64,000 bases of DNA from Pelagomonas calceolata (GCA_918797485.1 CAKKNE010000001.1:620001-684000), one strand, 5' to 3'; shown: positions 18,683 to 28,082, numbered from the stretch's first letter. Numbers and translations are program-made. Notes: generated from the letters alone by a model not told the origin.

Positions 18683-18755
18683 AGTTGTCGCGGCGATGGC
18701 GTCGAGAGAGGTGTCTCTGTTGCGGTGTCGAGAATAGTGGAGGGAGCCTCTCCAT
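18683..18755. repeat. Introner-like remnant downstream of the cytidylyltransferase
   Basis: GTCGCGGCGATGGCGTCGAG occurs here outside any recognised gene, followed by GTGTCTCTGTTGCGG. The same block forms the interior of several introns in the window. It may be a decayed copy or a 3' UTR insertion. Confidence 0.35.
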
Positions 18756-18776
18756 GGGATTATTTTTACGAACTTG

Positions 18777-18798
18777 GCTAGATCATAGACACACTAGC
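18777..18798. promoter_or_regulatory. Palindromic CTAG-arm motif, copy 4
   Basis: GCTAG and CTAGC arms with centre ATCATAGACACA, 144 bp upstream of the ClpS-like ATG. The upstream neighbour ends rather than begins here, so this copy serves one gene only. Confidence 0.55.
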
Positions 18799-18941
18799 CC
18801 AAATCATCGAGCTGCGCTGGCTTCGTCGTCTCCGCCACTGCGTGCACCTGGACTGTATAACTGCTCCTGAATAACTCCAAAGGCTTCCTTACCATCCGAA
18901 GCACCGGTGAAACCAGCCGCAGACCACGCGTCGGGCTCAAC

Positions 18942-19466
18942 ATGCTCTCTCTGCTTGTTTCCTTTCTCAGCTGCGGGGCGGCGCTGAGGCCAGCGGTGGC
19001 GCCGCGCATGGGCGCCATCCCCACCGTCGAGGAGCGCACGACGACGGCGCGCCCGAAATACAACGTCGGCTCCGCATCGACGCGCGGCTCGGCCGTCCGC
19101 CAGGGGCCGAGCGACTTCGAGTGGGCCATCGACGCCGACGCGTCGCGCAACGACGGCGACAACTTCCACATCCTTTTGTTAAATGAGACGTTCGCCAAGC
19201 CGCGCATGTCCGTGGCCTACGCCGCCGGCGCGCTCACGCTCGTCTTGGCCATGCCCGAGCCCGACGCCATCGAGCACGCGGGCTTCGCGCAAGCGCAAGG
19301 GTTTTCGTGTCTCGGGACGTGGCGCAAGGACGAGTGTTTGGAGCTGTGCGAGCAGCTCCGGGGGCGCGACCTGAGCGTGCGCGCGCTGCCGGGCGTGCGC
19401 GGGCGCCAGGCGTGGCAGGGGGAGCCGGCGAACACGTCGCCCGACGCGCTGCCGTCGGCGCCTTGA
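18942..19466 (+). CDS. ClpS-like protease adaptor, probably plastid
   Basis: A 174-residue protein with an N-terminal hydrophobic leader (MLSLLVSFLSCGAALRP) in an Ala-Leu cleavage context. The core resembles ClpS: DNFHILLLNETFAKPRMSVAYA followed by a long helix and AIEHAGFAQAQGFSCLGTW. ClpS hands N-degron substrates to the ClpC/ClpA unfoldase. In the canonical adaptor an Asn-Asp pair and a Met shape the N-degron pocket. Here NE replaces ND and the second helix differs, so binding specificity may have changed. Plastid location is inferred from the leader. Confidence 0.66.
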   Translation: MLSLLVSFLSCGAALRPAVAPRMGAIPTVEERTTTARPKYNVGSASTRGSAVRQGPSDFEWAIDADASRNDGDNFHILLLNETFAKPRMSVAYAAGALTLVLAMPEPDAIEHAGFAQAQGFSCLGTWRKDECLELCEQLRGRDLSVRALPGVRGRQAWQGEPANTSPDALPSAP

Positions 19467-19545
19467 TCTGTCAATTCGTGGTCCCTCTCGGAAGGGGTCG
19501 GCACTGTAAATTTATACGTAATAGACTTATATTCAAGGTGTCGCG

Positions 19546-19590
19546 TCGATGGCGTAGAAGCGGTGTGCACCGCCTCCTCCACGCCATCGA
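19546..19590. repeat. Nested inverted repeat in the gap between ClpS-like and UBX genes
   Basis: Outer arms TCGATGGCGT and ACGCCATCGA are perfect complements. Inside them GCGGTG-TG-CACCGC is a second perfect hairpin (19560-19573). The outer arms equal the internal stem of the introners. The preceding TCGCG and following GCAGACGCAG also match introner context. It lies between two convergent 3' ends. Confidence 0.6.
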
Positions 19591-19623
19591 GCAGACGCAG
19601 CGCCAGGGACAAAGGAGGTCCTA

Positions 19624-20784
19624 CTAGGCGTCGAGGTCGTGCACGTAGACGACCTCCCCGTTGAGGTGCGCCTCGGCGACCGTCCTTTCTAACAACTCGC
19701 CGTCCAGCTCGCGCATCGGGTAGTGCGTCGCCAGGCCGTAGTTCATCTGAGGTAAACCCGCGTCCTGGCGGTGGCAGTCGACGAAGTCGCGCAACAACGC
19801 CACTTGATCCGTCAGCAGGAAGCGCCGGTCGACGCGCGCGCCGTCGGGAAACTGCACGCGCACGCGCGCTGTACCAGAACCGGGAGGCGGCTCCGTGCCT
19901 AACCGAGCCCTCCGCAAGGACTCGGCCTGGGCCGCCTCGAGCTCGGCCTGCTCTCTCGCTTCCCTTTCGGCCCGCGCTACACGTTCCGCTTCCTCGCGCT
20001 CGGCCTGGCGCTGCGCCTCCCTCAACCGGTCGCGTTCCAGCCCCTCCTGGTAGTCCCGGTCCTGCTCCGTCCGCAACCGTCTCGCTTCTTGCCGCGCGCG
20101 CTGCTTGCGTCGCAACGCCTGTAACACACCTCTTTGTTGAGTCAGCGCCCCGTCGAGCGTCGCCACGAGCGCGTCACCATCCGAGGGCGCGCCGTGAATA
20201 CTCGCGACCACTTTTTCACCAGCCTCGTCGCAGATCACGATCGCTAAAAACGGGAACCGCGTCGCGCCCAGTGAATCCGATAAAGCGTGGCCGTCGGCCG
20301 AATTTACGGAAGCGCCCCACAACACGAAGCGCTGTCTACAAAAACCCTGGAACTGGGCGGACGTTAGGCCTCGGCAGAAGTCTTCCGAATCTTGATGTAA
20401 GGGCGAGTGGAGGTAGATCAGCAACAGTTTCGACTGCGACGCCGCCGACGACGCCGCCTGGCGGTAGGAGTCGGCGTAGAACGCCACCGGGGGGCACTCC
20501 AGCCGCTCGCACAGCTTCCTGTAGTCCTGTGCGAAGGCCCTCGCTGCACTTCTACCCACAGCACCCAGCCGCGGCTTCGTTAATAGTCGAGCGACCTTCG
20601 TGATCCAGCCGCGCGGGCCCTGTTCCTGGCGCCTTCTTGCCGCCGCCGCCTCCATCTCCCGCCGCAGCTCTTCCTCGAAGCGCCGCTCCGCCTCGGCCTC
20701 GTCGTCCTCTTCTTCTTCCTCCTCTTCCTCGCTCTCCTCCTCCTCCTCCTCCTCGTCCTCGTCGCGGTCGTCGTCGTCGTTCAT
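19624..20784 (-). CDS. UAS-UBX domain protein (FAF2/UBXD8-like)
   Basis: A 386-residue protein. It starts with a long acidic Asp/Glu run (residues 3-32). A UAS thioredoxin-like domain follows (LLLIYLHSPLHQDSEDFCRG, GATRFPFLAIVICDEAGE), then a charged coiled coil (about 215-290). The C-terminal UBX domain (about 300-386) includes VRVQFPDGARVDRRFLLTDQV and FPR-like surroundings replaced by THYPMREL. The UBX fold binds the p97/Cdc48 ATPase. FAF2 homologues recruit p97 to the ER for protein degradation. The ER hairpin of FAF2 is not evident here, and neither is a UBA domain, so localisation may differ. Confidence 0.82.
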   Translation of the reverse strand: MNDDDDRDEDEEEEEEESEEEEEEEEDDEAEAERRFEEELRREMEAAAARRRQEQGPRGWITKVARLLTKPRLGAVGRSAARAFAQDYRKLCERLECPPVAFYADSYRQAASSAASQSKLLLIYLHSPLHQDSEDFCRGLTSAQFQGFCRQRFVLWGASVNSADGHALSDSLGATRFPFLAIVICDEAGEKVVASIHGAPSDGDALVATLDGALTQQRGVLQALRRKQRARQEARRLRTEQDRDYQEGLERDRLREAQRQAEREEAERVARAEREAREQAELEAAQAESLRRARLGTEPPPGSGTARVRVQFPDGARVDRRFLLTDQVALLRDFVDCHRQDAGLPQMNYGLATHYPMRELDGELLERTVAEAHLNGEVVYVHDLDA

Positions 20785-21029
20785 TGTTGGGCTTGCGTGC
20801 GACCGGCCAGTCGCGTCGGGCTCCGTTTGGGGTTTTTGCGCGGGCCGCGTGCGTTCGCGTCTCTGGTGCTCTTTATGAGAGCCCTTTTTTTTGGCGGCTG
20901 TGCGTCCGCAGCGCGGGCGTTCTTTGCTGTCTGTCGGACCAGGCCGATGATATGGATCGGTGGCGGGTGCCTTTCGCTCGCGCGAGCTCTTGTATGCGCA
21001 GCGCGGTGCCTTTGGTGCTTTGCTGTAAT

Positions 21030-21048
21030 GCTAGTATGTCAAGCTAGG
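21030..21048. promoter_or_regulatory. Palindromic CTAG-arm motif, copy 5
   Basis: GCTAG and GCTAGG arms with the short centre TATGTCAA, between the divergent UBX (246 bp) and ferroportin-like (187 bp) genes. Confidence 0.45.
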
Positions 21049-21234
21049 GTGCAAAACATAATCACGGCCTTCTCGCGGGCGCGTGCCAATCCAGACAGTT
21101 CTCCGCGGTCAATCCACGCGAAAACGAGCAGTGCAGGGTAAGCATTGCGCCCGCAACGGCACGCATCACAGCCGCGAGCTATCATCTCAAGGACACAGCT
21201 CTCCCAGCAGCAGAGCCATCCAAACAAGCACCAC

Positions 21235-22934
21235 ATGGCTCCGCCTCAGAAAACGGACTACAACACCGTCGCCATCGAAGAAACAGGACAAGAAGAAGCC
21301 GCGAGCTACACAAATGAGGGCCGCTGGCTCGTCTGCAGCGAGGTCATCACCGTGGTGGCGGCACGCGCGTGGGAGTTCTCCGTCCCCTTAGCTCTCCTGG
21401 GCCCGCCGGGCCCGCACGCTTCATTAAGAGCACCGGCGGCGCTCGCCCTCGCCACGACGCTCGCGACGGCGACGCTAGCGCCGCGGACGGGCGCCTGGGC
21501 CGACCGGAGCGATAGGAGGAGGGCGTCGCGCGTCGCGCGCCTCGCGCAGATTTTGGGGACGGCGCTCGGTGTCCTCGGCGTGGCGTCGCTCGTCTACGAC
21601 GGGTCACGACAAAACTACGCAGCCTTAAGTCTCGTGCTCCTCGGCGGCGCCGTCGAGAGCGTCGCGGCCGTCGTCTCCAAGAACGCGCCGAAGAAGGACT
21701 GGGCGCCGGCGCTCTTCGACGGTCTGCGGCTCAGCGTCGTTGTCAAGGGACTTTCCGGGGGCATCGCGTCGACGGCGCGGGGGTGACGCCATCGCCGCGA
21801 CAGCGCGTCGCCTCGACGGCGCGAGCGTGACGCCATCGCCGCGACGGCGCTTACGCATGCATCGACGCAGGCGACGAACTGGTCGACGAGCTCTCGCGCA
21901 CGACGTCGGCGCTCGCCACGGCGGGCCAGGTCGCCGAGGTCGTCGGGCCGTTGCTGGGCGCGCTCTGCGTCTCCTGTTTAGGCCCTAGACGAGGCGCCTG
22001 CGCCGCCGGCGTTTTGAACATCGCGTCGTCGGCGCCGGCCCAGGCCGTTTTGGACTCTTTATATGCAAAGTGTTCGAAGCTAAGGACGCCGAGAGCCGTC
22101 CGCGAAGTCGTAGAGGAAGAAAAAGTCAACGCCTGGAAGCGCTGGGCCGCGCAGCCGTCCGGCACGTCCCTGATCACGCTGGCGTTCTGCTGTTTGTGGT
22201 TCACTGCTTTAGCCCCGCACGGCGCGGTCCTCACGGCCTTCCTGGCGACGCAGCGCGCGGACCCCGAGCTCATCGCGGTCTTCCGGATCTGCGGCGCTTT
22301 TTTTGGCTTTATTGGTATTGCCGTCTTCTCGCAATGCAGCCGCGTGTCCACTTCTGACGAAAGCGTGTCCGGCGCGCGGTCGGCGCGGCGCGTGTCTTCA
22401 TTAAGAATGGCGTCGTTGGGCGCTTTGCTGTTCCAGCTCACTTGTGCTTGCCTGGCGGTCTACGCGCTACGAGACGGCGACATGGTCCTCGTCTTCTGCG
22501 CGGCCGTGGCGTGTTCAAGGGCAGGATTATATGCGTTCGACGTGGGCTACGTCGAGCTCCAGCAACTGCTGGTGGACGAGAGAGATAGAGGCGCCTGCCA
22601 GGGCGTCGAGGCGGCGTTGTGCGGCGCCATGGAGCTCGGGCTGGCTTTGACTACTTTAGTGTTCTTTTCGGAACCTTCTTCCTTCGTGGAACTGGCGGAG
22701 CTCTCTTCACTATTTGTGTTGCTGGCCCTCGTCCTCTTCGCGGCGTGGCTCGCGCTGTACCGCATCTTCGACCACATCCACGCGGAGCGCGACCACGGCC
22801 ACGCGCACACGGCGCAGGATTTGAAAAGGTTGGCGGGCGACGGCCGCCACGTCCACGTCGCCTACGCGGGGGTCAAGGCGTGCGCCCGGTCGTCGCACGG
22901 GCACGCGCATCCGCACCCGCATCCCGTGCCCTAG
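21235..22934 (+). CDS. Ferroportin-like (SLC40) metal exporter
   Basis: Exons 21235-21721 and 21871-22934; the 149-bp intron has donor GTCTGCGG and acceptor GACGCAG. Splicing gives ALFDG-DELVDELSRTTSALATAG, which keeps the frame. The first helices read ARAWEFSVPLALLGPPG and GAWADRSDRRRASRVAR, the ferroportin pattern of a transporter with a short charged loop after helix 2. About ten hydrophobic segments follow. The tail is rich in His (HAERDHGHAHTAQD; HGHAHPHPHP), which could bind metal. Ferroportins export ferrous iron from cells or into organelles. Direction and metal are inferred here. The start at 21235 gives MAPPQKTDYN; an upstream ATG at 21145 is less likely. Confidence 0.8.
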
Positions 22935-23484
22935 GAGGGGTAAGTAGTGTACGCTAAATGACTTAGGTCATAGAGGAGAAGGGCAAGGGCAGGGCACGAG
23001 GGCCTACGGGATGCCGTTGCAAGTATACGTGTCGCCAGCATCCACCGTCACCGCCGTGCCGTAGCAAGTGAAGGTGACGTCAGATCCACCAGCAGCCTGC
23101 GTTTCGACTTCTTCCCGCGGGGGCGGGCAGGCGGGCGCAAGGACGCGGGTCGCGCACCTCGACGAATGCTTGGCCCGGCGTGCTCACCGTGATCTATGCG
23201 AGATGGGGCCGGCGGCGAAAAAAGTGCATCGTCAGGAAGGGGTCTAACGGGAAAATCCTCACCAGAAACCAGGAGCAGCCAGTTTGCAAAGACCCGAAAG
23301 CGGAGGACGTCGTCTTCAACTGCCCGAGCTACGACTTCTTACTGGATTTTTTCGTCAACCAAGATTGAAGGGCTCCGCAGAGCCGAGACGCCTCCCCCCG
23401 ATCCCAGGCGGTCCCCGTCCCAACTAACGACGACAAGGGCCTCCTCTGGCTCCCGCTTGGAGATCCACGCGTAAAAGTTTAACT
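22935..23484. other. Gap with two short unassigned open frames
   Basis: On the minus strand, about 23009-23150 encodes ACPPPREEVETQ, then VTFTCYGTAVTVDAGDTYTC and a stop after NGIP. On the plus strand, 23180-23368 encodes KKCIVRKGSNGKILTRNQ and DVVFNCPSYDFLLDFF. Both look more protein-like than random shadow frames, with spaced cysteines, but neither has a recognised family or a clear start. Confidence 0.3.
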
Positions 23485-25245
23485 TTAGATTAGGTCCCAC
23501 ACCGGCGAACTCTCGTCGGGCACCCGGTAGCCCGCGGGCGTCTCGGCCCTGCGCAGCGTCGACGCGTCGTGGGACGAGAAGGCGTTGCCCCCGTATCCTT
23601 TCAAAACCGCCTCGCGCCGCTTCTCGCGTACTGTATCAGACACCGCGTCCTTGCGCGCGCACGCCACGTACGCGACGAGCCTAGCTAGGGGCGGCTGCTC
23701 CGCCACGTTCCGAAGTTTTAACAAATTCGCCGGGTCCGACTTCGCGTCGAAGCCCGCCGAGCAGTGCACGACCCTTGAATCCCAGACCACTAAATCTCCC
23801 GCGGACAGGGGCGCGACCTGCACGGCGCGGTAGGCGCAGTAGTCCGCGTCCTTCTTGCCACTCATCCTGACGAAATTCCCCAGCGGGTTCCTTCCTCGAC
23901 AGTTCCGCTCGTAGTCGCGGTGCGAGCCGGGCAGGCAGACGAAGGAGCCCGTGTCATGATCAGCTTCGTACAACGTCACGAGACCCTGAAAACCTTTACG
24001 ATGGGGCGTCTTCCCGTAGAACTGGTCGATGTGGTACCACTTGCCGCGCGTCGCGACGCCCTCGCCATGAATGTGCGGGTTGAGCCACGCGCCGGCCCCG
24101 TCGAAGGACACGCTCAATTCATTTGAATCTAACACGGTGGCCCAGGCCTTCCGTACACCTTGCGCGCACCTAACCCCCCACATGAATGGCGACTGGGCGA
24201 TGCCCTGCTTGGCCACAATCCCGGTGTCGCCCCAGCCCATCTTACCGAGGTCGGCGTGCGTCTTCGGGTCACTTCGTTTCAGGCCCGGCGACGCCGTCTC
24301 GGCCCAGTCCCAGAACTTAGCTTCGGACGTCTTTATTTCATCTTTTGATAATACGTTGCGGAAGACGACGACGCCGTGGCGCTCCATGAGTTCTCCGCAG
24401 CGTTGAGTGTCTCCAATAGCACAGACGGGCAGCTCCTTCATGCAAGGCTGCCTCCTCAACCGTCGCGCCGCCAGGGCGTCGATGCAGTCCCAGGCCACGC
24501 GCGCCGCTCGTCGCGCGTCCAACCGGTCGTCCTCCCTCTTTATTGCTGATTGTAACTCCGACCCCGTCAGGACTCGTGGGTCCGAGACCCAGGCCGCGAA
24601 CGTACGCAACTCCTCCAAGGGCGTGACTTCGGACGCGTCCTCGTCGTCCGGTGGCACGAAGCCTCGAGCGTCGAAATCATAGTACGACGCGCAAAGAGCT
24701 TTGACGTCTTCGTCGAAGTAGACCTCGTCGACGCGCCACCGGATGCCTTCGTCCTCAAACACTTTACCTTCCAATGCTAATTCTGCTTCATTGGCTTCCG
24801 TTCGCGGGGGAGCAGGAGTGACGGCCACCGTGCACCCGGAGAGCTTCCACTTGACGAGCTGCGACCTATCTTTATCCTGGGTCTTGCGCTTCTTCGGCGG
24901 CGTCACGGGCCCGGTCTGGAGGATGGCTCTCCGGGCCGCGGGGGCGCTTCGATGCGCTTTGCCGGTCGGATCGACGTAGTATACCCTATCACCTCTATTC
25001 GGGCCGTCCTTGCGCTTTTCTGTCGTCCAATCTTTGAGGATGGAGGGGTCGGCCTTCTGGGCCACGAGTTCGTCGTGGAGGCGCTTTAATGAGGGGTCGA
25101 GGCGCAGCGGTTGTTGGGTCTTCGGCGCAGGCGGTGGCGGCGGCGTGGGCGTGGGCGCCGGCGCCGGCGCGGACGCGGGCGCGCCGCCCCAGAATGGACC
25201 CGGCGTGTTGTGCGCGGCGAGGCTCCTCGGCATTTGGCTTGCCAT
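23485..25245 (-). CDS. MBD-like domain fused to a PhyH-type Fe(II)/2-oxoglutarate dioxygenase
   Basis: A 586-residue intronless protein. Residues 1-45 are Pro/Ala rich. Residues 72-108 read DWTTEKRKDGPNRGDRVYYV then DPTGKAHRSAPAARRAIL. The W, YY, P-x-G-K and RS positions match a methyl-CpG-binding-domain-like fold. A basic linker (PPKKRKTQDKDR) and a small Trp-rich segment (GIRWRVDEVYFDED) follow. Residues 290-540 form a phytanoyl-CoA-hydroxylase-like dioxygenase: iron ligands HID (His405, Asp407) and distal His494 in RVVHCSAGFD, with GSFVCLPGSHRDYE in between. All three ligands are present. PhyH relatives hydroxylate diverse small molecules and proteins. The DNA-binding-type module suggests a chromatin substrate, which is inference. 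Confidence 0.75.
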   Translation of the reverse strand: MASQMPRSLAAHNTPGPFWGGAPASAPAPAPTPTPPPPPAPKTQQPLRLDPSLKRLHDELVAQKADPSILKDWTTEKRKDGPNRGDRVYYVDPTGKAHRSAPAARRAILQTGPVTPPKKRKTQDKDRSQLVKWKLSGCTVAVTPAPPRTEANEAELALEGKVFEDEGIRWRVDEVYFDEDVKALCASYYDFDARGFVPPDDEDASEVTPLEELRTFAAWVSDPRVLTGSELQSAIKREDDRLDARRAARVAWDCIDALAARRLRRQPCMKELPVCAIGDTQRCGELMERHGVVVFRNVLSKDEIKTSEAKFWDWAETASPGLKRSDPKTHADLGKMGWGDTGIVAKQGIAQSPFMWGVRCAQGVRKAWATVLDSNELSVSFDGAGAWLNPHIHGEGVATRGKWYHIDQFYGKTPHRKGFQGLVTLYEADHDTGSFVCLPGSHRDYERNCRGRNPLGNFVRMSGKKDADYCAYRAVQVAPLSAGDLVVWDSRVVHCSAGFDAKSDPANLLKLRNVAEQPPLARLVAYVACARKDAVSDTVREKRREAVLKGYGGNAFSSHDASTLRRAETPAGYRVPDESSPVWDLI

Positions 25246-25408
25246 GGCTCCTGTATGCAGGGAGCCTTGCTCTTTGCTGTCCGCCCTTTCTTTTCCCAGA
25301 CAAGGAACGCTGGGCTGCGAAAGTAGTTCTCGTGTAATTCTCGTGCAGAAAGAATGCCTTTTTTCACTGCTGCGGAGAGGACAAACGTGACTTAAAAGAG
25401 AGCTTGGA

Positions 25409-25430
25409 GCTAGTTCATAGACTTACTAGC
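25409..25430. promoter_or_regulatory. Palindromic CTAG-arm motif, copy 6
   Basis: GCTAG and CTAGC arms with centre TTCATAGACTTA, between the divergent dioxygenase fusion (164 bp) and ankyrin gene (233 bp). Confidence 0.58.
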
Positions 25431-25662
25431 AAGCATCAATTTTTCCCTGGGTGTGCTTACGGCGCGTGAGTGCTCACAGAGAAGCTGGAGGTTATTTTAT
25501 TATCGCATCTAAAGCGCTTCGCGGCGGAGCCGCAGATCTCTACCCGCTTGGAACCAAGGTTGCTAAATTACAAAATTTGAGTACAAAACGGTTCGCGTGC
25601 CGCGGCGCCGTGCGTGGCATCCCGCGCGCGGTTTGACATCAGCCGAGTCGTCGCATTGAACC

Positions 25663-26508
25663 ATGGGCGCCTGCTCCTCAAAAAGCGCCGTCAAGAAAGC
25701 GCCGAGCGACGACTCGTCGACGCCTGTGTGCATAAATCAAAATTTCACGGCGCCTTCGTGCTGAATCGTCGCGTAGACATCCACGCCATCGACGTGAAGC
25801 CTGCTCGATAGCGTGCGGTGCCTGTTCTGTTCCTCACGTGCGCTCGACGGAGTCAGCACGACGGCCGCATGAGCACCCGACTTGAGCACTGATTGATTTG
25901 CGCACAGGTCGACGGACCGTGAAAGCCTCTTCACCGCGGTGGAAACGGACAACACCCACCAAATCGCGAAACTCTTGAAGCGCGGCATCGACGTCGACGC
26001 GCGGGATGAAAATGAGTACACGGCGCTGCTCCTCGCCGCGGAGACGGGCGCCACGAAATCCGTCGGGACGCTCCTAAAGGCCGGCGCGGACCGCGACGCG
26101 CGCGACAGCTTCGGGCGGAGCGCCGTCTACGCCGCGGCCGTCGGCGGCAAGGACGCGGCCGTCGCGAAACTGCTCGAGGCCGGCGCGTCACCGAGGAACG
26201 CGGACCGCGACGGCCGCGGCCCCTTCTGGGCCGCCTGCGCGACGCGCGACACCAAAATTGCGGCGCGCCTGTTGCAGGCGGGCGCGGACGTCGACGAGCA
26301 GGACAACAACGGCGTCACGGCGCTGAGGTACGCCGTCGCCCACGGCAACGCCGACGTCGCGGAGTTCCTGCGCGCGCACGGCGCGGCGGAAGTCGACGGC
26401 GGACGGTTGTCCATGTCTCCTGCTGTGGGCGAGGAGGTCCCCGAGACGTTCACGAACCCGTCGCCGCGGAGCGCCGGCGAGGCGTCGGCCGGCGCCGCCT
26501 CGCTGTAG
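25663..26508 (+). CDS. Ankyrin-repeat protein with N-myristoylation-type start
   Basis: Exons 25663-25715 and 25908-26508. The first exon gives MGACSSKSAVKKAPSDDS, a typical N-myristoylation plus palmitoylation start (Gly2, Cys4, Ser6). Splicing with the GT at 25716 gives DDS-STDRESLFTAVE; a donor at 25728 is also in frame and would add four residues. About five ankyrin repeats follow, for example EYTALLLAAETGATKSVGTL, RSAVYAAAVGGKDAAVAKLL, and VTALRYAVAHGNADVAEFLR. A Ser/Pro-rich tail ends the protein. It is probably a membrane-tethered adaptor; the partner is unknown. The single intron is a clear introner (see next entry). Confidence 0.82.
25724..25907. mobile_element. Introner with TIR and 8-bp target duplication (ankyrin gene)
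   Basis: The left flank GTCGACGC (25716-25723) and right flank GTCGACGG (from 25908) are a 7/8 duplication. The left end CTGTGTGCATAAATCAA and the right end TTGATTTGCGCACAG are inverted repeats. The interior holds CCACGCCATCGACG and a diverged partner CTCGATAGCGTG. The right-end CAG serves as acceptor; the GT opening the left duplication serves as donor. Confidence 0.8.
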
Positions 26509-26522
26509 TAATGCTATAATTT

Positions 26523-27791
26523 TTACTCACTCTTCACAAGATCCTTGTCGAACCACAGGTTCCAGGGCAGGTCGCGATATCGCATAACAACGACATCGTG
26601 AAGCAGGCTGTCGAGCGCCACGAGGACGAACTCGTGCTGCTTTGCGGTCTTTCGCCACGCCGGTGTCACGGAAGAAAGAGCGACTTCCGACACCGCGACC
26701 AGGGTTGAGATGGTCCCCGCGATGGCGTCGCGACCGGGCGGCGCGGAGTGTGTGATGATGCTCCGTATCGTGTCAATTTTCTCCTGCGCGAGAACACCCC
26801 CAAGACGCTCCATGTCCAGGGCCCGATCCATGTGAACGCGCCGCGCCGCCCAGAGCGGCGCCACGAGCCGCCTACACCGTGTCGTCGCCGTCGCGAAGGC
26901 CACTTGATCGCGCCACGTCCAATACGGCAACAGGTGCTTGCGCTGGACGTCGTCCGGAACGCGCCTAAAGTTCTCAAACGCGCACGCCCGCTTCGTCCAA
27001 ATTATGAGTGCGGACCGCGCGCCGCGCGTCAACTCTCTGGCGCCGTGCTGGACTCCGCCGCCGTGGATCACTAGGGCGCCGCGGCGCGGCGTCACCTTCA
27101 AGGCCGGAACCTCGATCGCGTATCGATTTATTATGAACGTGAAGCCGTAGAGGAGTTGCGGGTAGCCCGCGAGGAGCGCGGAGACGCTTCTAATAACTTT
27201 GGGCGTGCCGATCTGCGCGGTCTTATAGGACTTCATGATACGCAGGAACTCATTATAGATCTCGGGCTCGTCGCGGGACTCGGCCTTGACCTGGTCGAGG
27301 TAGCGGAGGGCGTCTTCTTTATCTGCCTCCTTTCTCAATTGCGGCGCACTCGGAAACACCCGGACCATCAATTCTCCGCCCTCATACTCGTCATCCGGCG
27401 TGAGCGGGCAATTGATCGTGACATCACTGCCTGGGTCAACATGCTCGGCGTGCGACGAGCACTCGTGAGCGGCATCATAAGATATGACAAAGGCCTTGTG
27501 CCGCTCCAGACGGCACCACCGCGGCACGAACGCGCTGTCCTTCATCGCTGTCAGAATGCGGGCGACGCCATTGTCCACGAGCGCCCGCCCGGCGGCGTCG
27601 AAGTCCTCGTAGGCGACGTGGCGCGTGTCGTCGTCGTCGCGGCAGCGTCGGACCGCCTCCCGCAGACCGGCATACCAAGCGCTGTCCTCGTCCGTGTCGA
27701 GCCATTCGCCCGCGTCGACTCTGCAGGTGCCGCTGATGAGCTTGCGGAAGCGCATGATCCAAGCTCTCCTGAAATCGATCACAATTTCCAA
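26523..27791 (-). CDS. Prolyl-4-hydroxylase-like Fe(II)/2-oxoglutarate oxygenase
   Basis: A 422-residue intronless protein. The N-terminal half carries a P4H-type core: FVISYDAAHECSSHAEHVDP with an H-x-D pair, TINCPLTPDDEYEGGELMV, then IINRYAIEV and GALVIHGGGVQHGARELT, where the distal His and a following basic residue complete the metal and 2-oxoglutarate site. The C-terminal 150 residues are unlike known P4H domains (WTWRDQVAFATATTRCRR and later) and have no recognised family. There is no signal peptide, so a cytosolic or nuclear substrate is more likely than collagen-like wall protein. It ends 14 bp from the stop of the convergent ankyrin gene. Confidence 0.72.
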   Translation of the reverse strand: MEIVIDFRRAWIMRFRKLISGTCRVDAGEWLDTDEDSAWYAGLREAVRRCRDDDDTRHVAYEDFDAAGRALVDNGVARILTAMKDSAFVPRWCRLERHKAFVISYDAAHECSSHAEHVDPGSDVTINCPLTPDDEYEGGELMVRVFPSAPQLRKEADKEDALRYLDQVKAESRDEPEIYNEFLRIMKSYKTAQIGTPKVIRSVSALLAGYPQLLYGFTFIINRYAIEVPALKVTPRRGALVIHGGGVQHGARELTRGARSALIIWTKRACAFENFRRVPDDVQRKHLLPYWTWRDQVAFATATTRCRRLVAPLWAARRVHMDRALDMERLGGVLAQEKIDTIRSIITHSAPPGRDAIAGTISTLVAVSEVALSSVTPAWRKTAKQHEFVLVALDSLLHDVVVMRYRDLPWNLWFDKDLVKSE

Positions 27792-27887
27792 AAACTGTTC
27801 AGCGAGCTAAACGCATCGGTCGAATCTCACGTGAATTGCCCAGCAAGCTGCAGACGAGCGTCTTGGGCTTCGCGCGCGCGAGCGGAA

Positions 27888-27911
27888 GCTAGCGGCATGT
27901 AAGACACTAGC
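27888..27911. promoter_or_regulatory. Palindromic CTAG-arm motif, copy 7
   Basis: GCTAG and CTAGC arms with centre CGGCATGTAAGACA, between the divergent oxygenase (97 bp) and aminotransferase (172 bp). It is the reverse orientation of copy 3. Confidence 0.6.
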
Positions 27912-28082
27912 ACGAGGGCAGGCAACCTCCTTTCCGGCGCAGATCTGCAATACAAGGGCCATAGGGATACAGCTGTCACGTGAAAGCAGCTGTCCGAGAG
28001 CCCAGCTAGGCCGTCGCGCGAGTAATTGCTTCATCACTCGTGCCCCAACATCTCAAAGTAGACGACCTGCCAAAAAACAGCC

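Noticed and set aside
25728-25729. GT inside the TIR as the ankyrin gene donor
   Set aside because: In frame, but it would keep part of the inserted element in the protein. The GT at 25716 gives precise excision like the other four elements. Not fully excluded.
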